In this document: piece by piece, positions 18,590 through 26,624 of the stretch
Position numbering within the stretch: the first letter of the stretch is position 1
Layout of the letters: every line of letters begins with the position of its first letter
Source of the DNA: Bacteroidota bacterium
Lineage (GTDB): Bacteria; Bacteroidota; Bacteroidia; Palsa-965
Assembly: GCA_021299855.1 (NCBI GenBank)
Contig: JAJTEY010000022.1
Span: 1 to 32,450 of the forward strand
Direction of reading: 5' to 3'
DNA: 32,450 nt
Program-made: the position numbers and the translations under genes
Notes under the pieces: model-generated
What the model was told of the DNA's origin: nothing
Seen by the model: the letters and a program-made list of their open reading frames with translations, nothing else
The model's database searches: none

Positions 18590-20971
18590 TTATTTCCCGC
18601 CCATTCCCGGGATAGAATCTTTCTTTTTCAATGCTATATAAATTCCCACAATGAAAATCAATGAAATGATTCCAACTGCATAATAGTCTAATGACATCTC
18701 TCCCGCACTTTCAAAACGTTCAGTGTAATCCTTATAAAATTGCTTGTGGAGAATTTCAACTGAACTGACGTTAACAGTATCTGTCACCGGTTCAGGAATA
18801 ATTAACTTGCCCGGATTGGCACTGTCCATCTTAATTTGGGAAGTGTCTATTTTCATGACTTCCGCTACTACAGTATCTTGTAAAATGCTGAAGCCTTCTG
18901 TTCCCCAACGCGATAATGTTCCGTAACTGATAAATTCAACCAACGGATTTTTAATTTTTGCAACAAGACCTGCAAGCATAATTTGCGGAATCAACGCTAA
19001 TGGAACAAGCGTCATTACTTTCTCCGCAGTATCCACAACTGCAGATAACAACAAGCCCATCAATGTTGAGCTCAACGCCAATACCAGCATCCAGTTGAAT
19101 GAACCCATCGGATCGTTCCATTCCGGATTATCGCCGGAATAGTTAAGGTAAACGATACCCACAAACAACAACGATTGCACTGCGCTGAAGAATCCTAACA
19201 CGAATAATTTCGACATCATGTATGTCGGAATTAACATGTTGAACATTCGTTCACGTTTGTATATCGGAAGTTCGCTTACGATTTCACGCGCTGCATTATT
19301 CGCTCCAAACCAAATAGCGCAGATAGCCATCAAGAATGGAACCGATTGCACCACGTCTTTGAAGATCAAACAAATTAGTCCGGCAATAATCGGCGCTTGC
19401 GCAATCATGATAATAGTATTAACACGATCGTTTGTCTTGATTTTGAAATAACGCGCTGTTAACCACCGCAACTGATCGAACCACGAAACTTTGGTCCGCG
19501 CAGGTTTTTCTGCAGGCGGTTCCGGAACAACGTCAGGATGCGGATGCTCGCGCTCGTATTTTTCAATCCACGGCTTCGAACGATCTCCCGCGATGTTAGC
19601 GTACACATCAACCGAATTTTTAACGTTGAAATAATTCTTGTAACCGTCGGTACTGCCATAGTAAACCAGGTGTCCGCCTTCTGCAAGGAACATCACGGAA
19701 TCCATGTAGTTCAAATCTTCCGGCTTGTGAGTAACCATAACGACGGTGGTGCCGCGTTGTGCTAATCCGCGCAGAATCCCTAAAAATTCTTCGATCGTTT
19801 GCGGATCGAGTGGCGAAGTAGGTTCGTCCAAAAAGATCACCAAAGGATCAGTAAGCAACTCAACAGCAATTGAAACACGTTTGCGCTGGCCTCCGGAAAT
19901 TTTTCCGACCAGATTTTTGCGAATATGTGCAATGTTCAGATCCTGCAAAACCTGATCAATTTTTTCTGCAATTAATTCCGGGTTCGCATTTTGTAATCGC
20001 AATCGCGCTGCATAGTATAATGATTGTTCCACCGTCAATTCACGGTGTACAATATCATCCTGCGGAACATATCCAATTTGTGTTTTTAAGAATTCATAAT
20101 TCTGAATTAATTCCAGATCGAATAGATAAACGGCACCACTCGTGATGGGAGCATCGCCGTTCAAAGCTTTCATCAATGTGGATTTACCGCATCCCGAAGG
20201 ACCCATAATTCCCATTAGTGAACGCGACGGAATAGTAAAGGACATTTCTTTCAATCCCTTATATCCGTTCGGATAGGCTTTTTCAATACGCTCTGCACGT
20301 ATCGCGACATCTTTCGAAATGTCTTTCGCTTCTCCTTTTAATTTCATTTTGAAGCGACCAACCAAAATCACATCACGCTCGGTGACTTTAGTGGCGCCCG
20401 TGATTCGCTTGCCGTTAACATAAGTGCCGTTCAGTGAATTCAGATCTTTAACCTGAAAACTTCCGTCACTTAATTTTTCTATTGCTGCATGACGACGACT
20501 AACAGAAGCATGATTGAAAACGACATCACACTCTGCATTACGTCCAATTACGACAACATTTTTGTTGGCGAACTTGTCCATGATGTTCGTGTGTTCGCCG
20601 GTGGATTTGTCATCCACCGCGGCACCTGCAGCATTAAACTGTGATTCGTCGCCATTAACCAATAAGCGCAACGACTTATTGCCGGAAAACCAGATTTCAT
20701 CACCAGGATTTATTTTTACCGGAACACCAACATTCAAACGATTGCCGTTTACAAACGTACCGTTCGAACTTCCGATGTCCTGTAACAACAATTGTCCCTG
20801 CGTGTCACAAATAATTTGTGCGTGCTGACGAGAGACCGTGTTGTCCGGAATTAAAATATCTACCTGACCTTCTGCTTTACCGATGGTCAGTACAAGATGC
20901 GATCCTTTAATCAGTTTTACTTTCCGCAGTAACTGATTTCCGGCGACGAATAACAGTTTGATTTCGTTCAT
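18590..20971 (-). CDS. ABC transporter with two N-terminal FHA domains, ATPase and ABC-2 membrane domain
   Basis: 793 aa; FHA1 'DNTVSRQHAQIICD...DIGSSNGTFVNGNRL', FHA2 'HASVSRRHAAIEKL...DLNSLNGTYVNGKRI', Walker A 'GPSGCGKSTLMKALNG', signature 'ISGGQRKRVSIAVELLTDPLVIFLDEPTSPLD', C-terminal TM segments. Confidence 0.95.
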   Translation of the reverse strand: MNEIKLLFVAGNQLLRKVKLIKGSHLVLTIGKAEGQVDILIPDNTVSRQHAQIICDTQGQLLLQDIGSSNGTFVNGNRLNVGVPVKINPGDEIWFSGNKSLRLLVNGDESQFNAAGAAVDDKSTGEHTNIMDKFANKNVVVIGRNAECDVVFNHASVSRRHAAIEKLSDGSFQVKDLNSLNGTYVNGKRITGATKVTERDVILVGRFKMKLKGEAKDISKDVAIRAERIEKAYPNGYKGLKEMSFTIPSRSLMGIMGPSGCGKSTLMKALNGDAPITSGAVYLFDLELIQNYEFLKTQIGYVPQDDIVHRELTVEQSLYYAARLRLQNANPELIAEKIDQVLQDLNIAHIRKNLVGKISGGQRKRVSIAVELLTDPLVIFLDEPTSPLDPQTIEEFLGILRGLAQRGTTVVMVTHKPEDLNYMDSVMFLAEGGHLVYYGSTDGYKNYFNVKNSVDVYANIAGDRSKPWIEKYEREHPHPDVVPEPPAEKPARTKVSWFDQLRWLTARYFKIKTNDRVNTIIMIAQAPIIAGLICLIFKDVVQSVPFLMAICAIWFGANNAAREIVSELPIYKRERMFNMLIPTYMMSKLFVLGFFSAVQSLLFVGIVYLNYSGDNPEWNDPMGSFNWMLVLALSSTLMGLLLSAVVDTAEKVMTLVPLALIPQIMLAGLVAKIKNPLVEFISYGTLSRWGTEGFSILQDTVVAEVMKIDTSQIKMDSANPGKLIIPEPVTDTVNVSSVEILHKQFYKDYTERFESAGEMSLDYYAVGIISLIFIVGIYIALKKKDSIPGMGGK

Positions 20972-20973
20972 TT

Positions 20974-21876
20974 TTATTTACCGCTGGTAATCGTGATTTC
21001 GTTGGTTGATGGTTTGTACTTAAAGCTGGTAGAAATTGGAACGGTAATTTGATAATCGTCCACAAGCACATCAGCTTGTCCGTCTACGAAGTATTCAAAA
21101 TCTCCGCTGATCACGGAAGTGGCTCCGCTTAAGGCAGTATACAAATTATTTACCGCAAGATCGCCCGCAACGTCACCTTCTTCGCCCGGCTTCAATTTGT
21201 TAGGCTGTTTCCCTAACCATTCACCTACACGCTTCTTGTAATCTTTATCAGCGAATACATCAATCCAAACGTTCTTAATCTGAACATCTAAAGGCAGTGT
21301 ATTTTTCAAGTGAACTTTAAAATCGAAAGTGCTGGTTGTTGCTTCTGCCTTTTTCAATTTCACTTCATTCAAAGTCACCGAATTGTTTCCAAGGCCATCT
21401 TCAATCAACATCGGAACAAAATCTTTCGGACGGAAATAAATGCGTGTCTTCTCTGACTTGTTTGATCCGAGCATGCTGAATTTGCCTTCCACCTGAATGT
21501 CGAATGCAATGGAATCTTTAGTTTTCATCAGCGTTGGCAAATCATTGCGCATCGCAGCAAGATGAAACTCAATGTTAAGGCCGATGGTGTCGGATGATTT
21601 TCTTTTTAATGAAACATCATCAACACCTTTCGTTTCACCTATCAGAGAATCTTTGTAATATAATTTCACAACCAGATCTTTTCCTTTGATAGAAAAGAAA
21701 TTGTCGTTACGAACGATGATGCTCGTGCGCGCAATAAACCCGCGATCTGTGCGATCAACCACTTCAAGATTAATAGCTTTTTCGAAGTTGGGATATTTGA
21801 ACATGGCAAATAGTGCGCCTACGATTACAGCAATCAGGCCAACGTTCAATACGATAAGTCTAGTTCTGTTGCTCAT
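20974..21876 (-). CDS. Single-TM envelope protein, possible LEA/WHy-like domains
   Basis: 300 aa; N-terminal TM (LIVLNVGLIAVIVGALFAMF), beta-rich repeats 'GFIARTSIIVRNDNFFSIKGKDLVVKLYYKDSLIGETKG' and 'STFDFKVHLKNTLPLDVQIKNVWIDVFAD'. Confidence 0.5.
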   Translation of the reverse strand: MSNRTRLIVLNVGLIAVIVGALFAMFKYPNFEKAINLEVVDRTDRGFIARTSIIVRNDNFFSIKGKDLVVKLYYKDSLIGETKGVDDVSLKRKSSDTIGLNIEFHLAAMRNDLPTLMKTKDSIAFDIQVEGKFSMLGSNKSEKTRIYFRPKDFVPMLIEDGLGNNSVTLNEVKLKKAEATTSTFDFKVHLKNTLPLDVQIKNVWIDVFADKDYKKRVGEWLGKQPNKLKPGEEGDVAGDLAVNNLYTALSGATSVISGDFEYFVDGQADVLVDDYQITVPISTSFKYKPSTNEITITSGK

Positions 21877-23246
21877 TATTCGGGGCAGTTATATTTATAA
21901 TTCGATAACATGTGGTTGCGGATACAAACCGCGCGCTTGTTGGAGTATGGGTGAGAACGGAAAATGTTATCCAGTGGATCGTATTCCGGATTTCCATCAG
22001 CATCATGCATACGCTCCCACAAACCGATTCCTACACATGGATCCCATCCACACTTCATGCACAAGTCTGAGCCCCACAAGTCGCAGTGTGATTCATTTTC
22101 TTGATTAAATGAAGTTGTTACGATTGACTCCAGCATTTGTGCGCCCATTCCAATTTCGTTATTGCCAAATGTCTGTTCGAACCACTTGTTCTTTTGAATA
22201 TGTTGGCGAATATGGCCTAATTGGTTGTGACCGATTTCATGTCCTAAGATCGCAGCAATCTCATCGTCATTTTTGCAGAAGTCGATAATACCGGTGTAGA
22301 TGAATACTTGTCCACCTGCAGTGAATGCGTTCAATACATTGTCATCAACCACGTAGATTTCGTAGGTCATTCCGTAAGGATTTGGAATGTTCTGTACCAA
22401 CTTGTTAAAGATACGCTGAATGCGAGCAACAACAGAACCGCTTTCTATGATGGTTGCCGTCTTGAACATTTCATCTTTGATAGACTGGCCAACTTCCAAT
22501 TCCTCTTCCAGCGTCACTTCAATTCCTGAATCTTCAATAGTTTCTTTTTCGAAACCACGAATGATGTCAAGAATGCTTCCTGTGCCCATGTCATTTTCAT
22601 CTTTCAGACACGAGAAGTCATAAACGATTTCTGAACCCGCCGGCTCTTCAACCACAACAATTACAGGCTCTTCATTCGGTTGAGTTGGTTGTTGTTCAAT
22701 TTCTTTCCTGCGTCTCTCGCCTTCAGCAGGAGGTACAGGTGCTTCTGCTTTTTGTCCTTCTTCATCACGGGTAACATCCGTTTTCGGCAGATCTTTTTTC
22801 TTCAGCACTTCCGATTTTTTCAAATCGCTATCATCACCGGCTCCCCCTTCATTCGCGAAATACATCACTAGGAATAAAGCGATCACCGCACCCATCGATA
22901 TGATGGCGCTTCGCATAAAGTTGTCCTGAGCGGCAGGTGCTTTTTTCGGTGCGGACTTTGGCGATGTAAAGCCGCGCGTTTTATCGAGGTTGGCTTGTTT
23001 TAAACCTGACGTGTGTTTTTCCCAATCCAGTTGCGCTTCACCAAGCTTTACAATGTCGCCTGAAACTAAGAATACGCTTTCGGCAATTTTTTTACCATTC
23101 ACATACGTGCCCGATGTGGAGTTGAGGTCGGTGAGGAAGATATTTCCATCATCGTCCAGGAAGATCTCAGCATGCTTACGACTTACCGCAGCATCATTGA
23201 GAACAACGTCATTTTCGGCATCCCTGCCGATTCGAATCATTTTCAT
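21876..23246 (-). CDS. FHA-TM-M48-family metallopeptidase fusion
   Basis: 456 aa; FHA 'DAAVSRKHAEIFLDDDGNIFLTDLNSTSGTYVNGKKI'; TM 'SAIISMGAVIALFLVMYF'; 'NAFTAGGQVFIYTGIIDFCKNDDEIAAILGHEIGHNQLGHIRQH'. Confidence 0.93.
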   Translation of the reverse strand: MKMIRIGRDAENDVVLNDAAVSRKHAEIFLDDDGNIFLTDLNSTSGTYVNGKKIAESVFLVSGDIVKLGEAQLDWEKHTSGLKQANLDKTRGFTSPKSAPKKAPAAQDNFMRSAIISMGAVIALFLVMYFANEGGAGDDSDLKKSEVLKKKDLPKTDVTRDEEGQKAEAPVPPAEGERRRKEIEQQPTQPNEEPVIVVVEEPAGSEIVYDFSCLKDENDMGTGSILDIIRGFEKETIEDSGIEVTLEEELEVGQSIKDEMFKTATIIESGSVVARIQRIFNKLVQNIPNPYGMTYEIYVVDDNVLNAFTAGGQVFIYTGIIDFCKNDDEIAAILGHEIGHNQLGHIRQHIQKNKWFEQTFGNNEIGMGAQMLESIVTTSFNQENESHCDLWGSDLCMKCGWDPCVGIGLWERMHDADGNPEYDPLDNIFRSHPYSNKRAVCIRNHMLSNYKYNCPE

Positions 23247-24460
23247 CTTGTTGGAGTTTGATTAGGGGGTGTTCTTGCGGTTAAATGAGAATTTAAAAAT
23301 AAGGTTATTACTCCAATGATAAACACCCAGCATCCGGGACCGGAGTTACTTTCTTCGGATGTAATATTAAAAACGCCTGCAAAACCGAATGTTTCGTGGC
23401 CTGCGAATACTACGGTTAATGCTGAAACACTTCCCCACAGAACAAATGCGGGACGCAGGTTTTTACCTGTGGCCGAGCCCGGAAAATAATAGCGCACTAA
23501 TGTGAAAAACAATGCACCGTATAGCAGTAACCAAATCAGGCGAAAGATAAGTCCTCCATATTCGTTGCCACCGCCGATCATAGAGGTCATTAACGTAAAA
23601 CCGCTCAGATGAATAATTCCGGGGTGTCCGCTCCAATGCTCAATGGTAAACCACATGGGTAGGTTGCTGAAAAACAGAAACGTTAGTAATGCCATAACTA
23701 TAAATTCGATTTGCAAATAAAATTCCTGTTCAACGGGAAATACATGATTCAAAATAGCACCTGCAACAAGCAGCGACAAAATAGTCAAACCATATCCCGC
23801 ACCTAATAATGGAGTCGCAGTATCAACTTCTTCTGTTGATGCAGTTAAAATCAACACGGTTAATAGCCCTTGCATACTTAAACCTGCCCAGGGTAAAAAG
23901 TGACACAACGGCAATTTCCGGCCCCAAGGAGTTGCGCTAAAAATCGTTAAGCCGATGACCAGACATAAGATGATTCCCGATGATGCAATTAAACCCGAGT
24001 ATCCCGAAAGCGCCGCTAAAGGTTCGTCTCCCGATAAATTAATTATTAATGAAATCAGCGAATAATATGCTTTACCCGATGTTGAGTAGTACGGCAACAG
24101 TACACTTATTGCGGCAACTATTCCGGATATCATTAATGCAACAAGTACTCTATCTTTTTCGGTAAACTCCTGAGCCGATGCTGTCGGAGGAATAACAATA
24201 TCTGGTTGAGAAGTGGATGTTTTGAAATAATTTTTCCAAGGCAAAACAGAATTGCCGGCTTTAACGATATCGTTATCCTCCAACATCACAGAGCCGCTGA
24301 TTTTTCGCCCATTTACAAAGGTGCCGTTACCCGAGTCCAGATCAGTTAAAAAAACGTGCCCTTCATCATCACGGAATAATTCCAGATGATAACGTGAAAC
24401 CGATGTGTCCTGCAACACGATGTCATTTTCACGGGCGCGTCCTACTTTAACTAATTTCAT
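23243..24460 (-). CDS. FHA domain fused to a polytopic membrane domain
   Basis: 405 aa; FHA 'DTSVSRYHLELFRDDEGHVFLTDLDSGNGTFVNGRKI' followed by about 8 hydrophobic segments. Confidence 0.88.
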   Translation of the reverse strand: MKLVKVGRARENDIVLQDTSVSRYHLELFRDDEGHVFLTDLDSGNGTFVNGRKISGSVMLEDNDIVKAGNSVLPWKNYFKTSTSQPDIVIPPTASAQEFTEKDRVLVALMISGIVAAISVLLPYYSTSGKAYYSLISLIINLSGDEPLAALSGYSGLIASSGIILCLVIGLTIFSATPWGRKLPLCHFLPWAGLSMQGLLTVLILTASTEEVDTATPLLGAGYGLTILSLLVAGAILNHVFPVEQEFYLQIEFIVMALLTFLFFSNLPMWFTIEHWSGHPGIIHLSGFTLMTSMIGGGNEYGGLIFRLIWLLLYGALFFTLVRYYFPGSATGKNLRPAFVLWGSVSALTVVFAGHETFGFAGVFNITSEESNSGPGCWVFIIGVITLFLNSHLTARTPPNQTPTR

Positions 24461-25266
24461 ATTAAATGTATTAACGCATTTTTAAAATCTGTGCACGTTT
24501 GAAAGCGATGCTCCGGTTGTTTCATGGTTGCTTTGCGGACGATAGCTGCAATCGTAGGCGACAAATCTTTACGGATATTTCGCACATCGGAAATTTGCTC
24601 TTGCATTACTGCTTTGAATACATCATCACGCCCTGTTGAGTTGGGGAATGGTGTTTGTGTGGTGAGCAATTGAAATAAAGTCACGCCCAGCGAATATATA
24701 TCCGACAAAGTACTTACTGCTTTTCCTGAAATCTGTTCCGGACTCATGTACACCGGACTTCCCATAATTTTTTCGGGATTTCCTTCCTGCAAAGTATGCG
24801 CAATACCAAAGTCAAGCACTTTGATTTCTCCGGAGTTGGTAATCATAATATTTAAAGGTTTCAAGTCGAGATGAATGACATCCTGTGAATGTGCATAGGC
24901 AATTGCATCCAACACTTCACACATCATCGCAGCAGCAACAGATTCCGGTAAGGGTCCTGAAACCTTATTTATATAATCTTCCAGATTTACACCGTCTACA
25001 AACTCCATCACCAAATAAACCGCTTCACCTCCGTCAATAAAATCAACAAGGCGAACAATATTCGCATGATTTAAGTATAAATATCGATTAGCTTCTTCTT
25101 TAAATTTCTTACGCACAAATTCATTATTCCGAAATCCTGTGCGCAGTTCTTTTATCGCAACAGGAAACCCTGTGTGCAAATCAACTCCCTGATATACGAT
25201 AGCCGTGCCGCCCGTGGAAAGCTGGCCAACGATTTCGTATTGAGTAGTGATTTTATTTAAGAGCAT
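24457..25266 (-). CDS. Ser/Thr protein kinase, soluble, non-RD type
   Basis: 269 aa; 'LSTGGTAIVYQGVD', 'VAIKELRTG', 'VIHLDLKPLNIMI', 'LDFGIAHTL', 'YMSPEQISG'. Confidence 0.92.
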   Translation of the reverse strand: MLLNKITTQYEIVGQLSTGGTAIVYQGVDLHTGFPVAIKELRTGFRNNEFVRKKFKEEANRYLYLNHANIVRLVDFIDGGEAVYLVMEFVDGVNLEDYINKVSGPLPESVAAAMMCEVLDAIAYAHSQDVIHLDLKPLNIMITNSGEIKVLDFGIAHTLQEGNPEKIMGSPVYMSPEQISGKAVSTLSDIYSLGVTLFQLLTTQTPFPNSTGRDDVFKAVMQEQISDVRNIRKDLSPTIAAIVRKATMKQPEHRFQTCTDFKNALIHLI

Positions 25267-25284
25267 ATGTTATAATAAATGCAA

Positions 25285-26619
25285 TTATTGACCATCTTTT
25301 CCTCCCGGAGGCGGTGGTGTTGTGGTCGGCCCTGTTGACCCGGGAGCAGGTTGTTCCGTCGGCGTTGTCGGGTCAGTTTGAGGAATGGTTGTACCGGTCG
25401 GGCCGGTTGCTCCCGAAGTTCCTCCGGTATTGGTTGCGCCAGTTGAACTGTTTGTAGGTTTTGGGGAGGTAGCGCCAGTAGCGCCTGTTGTCCCGGTTTT
25501 ACCGGTAACCCCTGTCGGCGACGGTTTGTTAGTTGGAGTTTCTTTTTTAGGTGCAACCGTTGGATTTTCTTCCTGTTTTTCCTCCGGTTGGTTCGGGTTA
25601 TTACCGATTTTAAATTCTTTCGGTTCGTCCTTTTTGGGTTCAGGCGTTGGCTCTGTTTTGTTATTATAAATGAAAAACAGAATTATTAAAACAATGAGAA
25701 AAGCAATGCCGCCAATTAGAAAAAGTTTACTCTTTTTCTTCTCTTCATTTACGGCAGGAATTTCAGCAGTTGTTTCAAACGGATCTTTCTTCGGTGTATT
25801 GATGATTGTTGTTTTACCGGACATGTCGCCGGTATTCACCAGATCGGCAGGATTCATGTCCACGAACACACTGGCAGTAAATGGACTTGATGTAATTTCA
25901 ATCAACTGCACCGTAATGTTATCATGTCCTCCCGCTGCTTTCGCTGCATTAATTAAAGTTGTGGCTTGTTGTTCCAGCGAACCTTCACGCAGAATTTTTT
26001 TCATCGATGCATCATTCACCAATCCGCACAAACCATCCGAACACATCATGAACACATCGCCAACTTTGGGCTGAATGGGATGTTCGTTTACGGTAGGTTC
26101 AACATTCGGACGAATGCCTAATGCTTTTAATAACTCGTTTTTTCGCGGATGATTTTCTGCTTCCGCATCAGGAATAATGCCCTGATCAACCAAAGACTGA
26201 ACGAATGAATGATCCTTTGTGATGCGATGCAAACCTCCAGCGGTAAACAAATAGATACGACTATCGCCAACATGGCCAATGTGCACATGATCACCATGAA
26301 CGACTAAAACTGTACATGTAGTTCCCATTCCTTTTAGGTTGGGATCCATTTGCGCTGTGGCATAAATCTGTTCGTTCGCAAATTGAATAGCGGAAGAAAT
26401 ACCGGAAGGAATATCCGTCAAGTCCTGACTATCCATAAATTCAAGAATACTCTTGACCGCAATTGATGATGCTGTTGCGCCTCCTACGTGTCCGCCCATG
26501 CCATCGCATACCACGAATACATAACCATTCCGCGTTTGTCCGGATCCCATAGAATCTTCGTTGGCTTTGCGCACCAAGCCAACGTCTGTAAGACCGAATT
26601 CTTTAAGTTTTTCGCTCAT
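25285..26619 (-). CDS. PP2C-family Ser/Thr phosphatase with TM and low-complexity collagen-like tail
   Basis: 444 aa; 'VRKANEDSMG', 'FVVCDGMGGHVGG', 'HIGHVGDSRIYLF', 'GGHDNITVQLIEI'; TM 'LFLIGGIAFLIVLIILFFIY'; tail 'GVTGKTGTTGATGATS...GATGPTGTT'. Confidence 0.95.
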   Translation of the reverse strand: MSEKLKEFGLTDVGLVRKANEDSMGSGQTRNGYVFVVCDGMGGHVGGATASSIAVKSILEFMDSQDLTDIPSGISSAIQFANEQIYATAQMDPNLKGMGTTCTVLVVHGDHVHIGHVGDSRIYLFTAGGLHRITKDHSFVQSLVDQGIIPDAEAENHPRKNELLKALGIRPNVEPTVNEHPIQPKVGDVFMMCSDGLCGLVNDASMKKILREGSLEQQATTLINAAKAAGGHDNITVQLIEITSSPFTASVFVDMNPADLVNTGDMSGKTTIINTPKKDPFETTAEIPAVNEEKKKSKLFLIGGIAFLIVLIILFFIYNNKTEPTPEPKKDEPKEFKIGNNPNQPEEKQEENPTVAPKKETPTNKPSPTGVTGKTGTTGATGATSPKPTNSSTGATNTGGTSGATGPTGTTIPQTDPTTPTEQPAPGSTGPTTTPPPPGGKDGQ

Positions 26620-26624
26620 GCAAA

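Noticed and set aside
25385-25669. 94-aa + strand ORF, Val/Gly/Pro-rich
   Set aside because: Antisense of the low-complexity PP2C tail; its repetitiveness is the complement of the G-x-T repeats.
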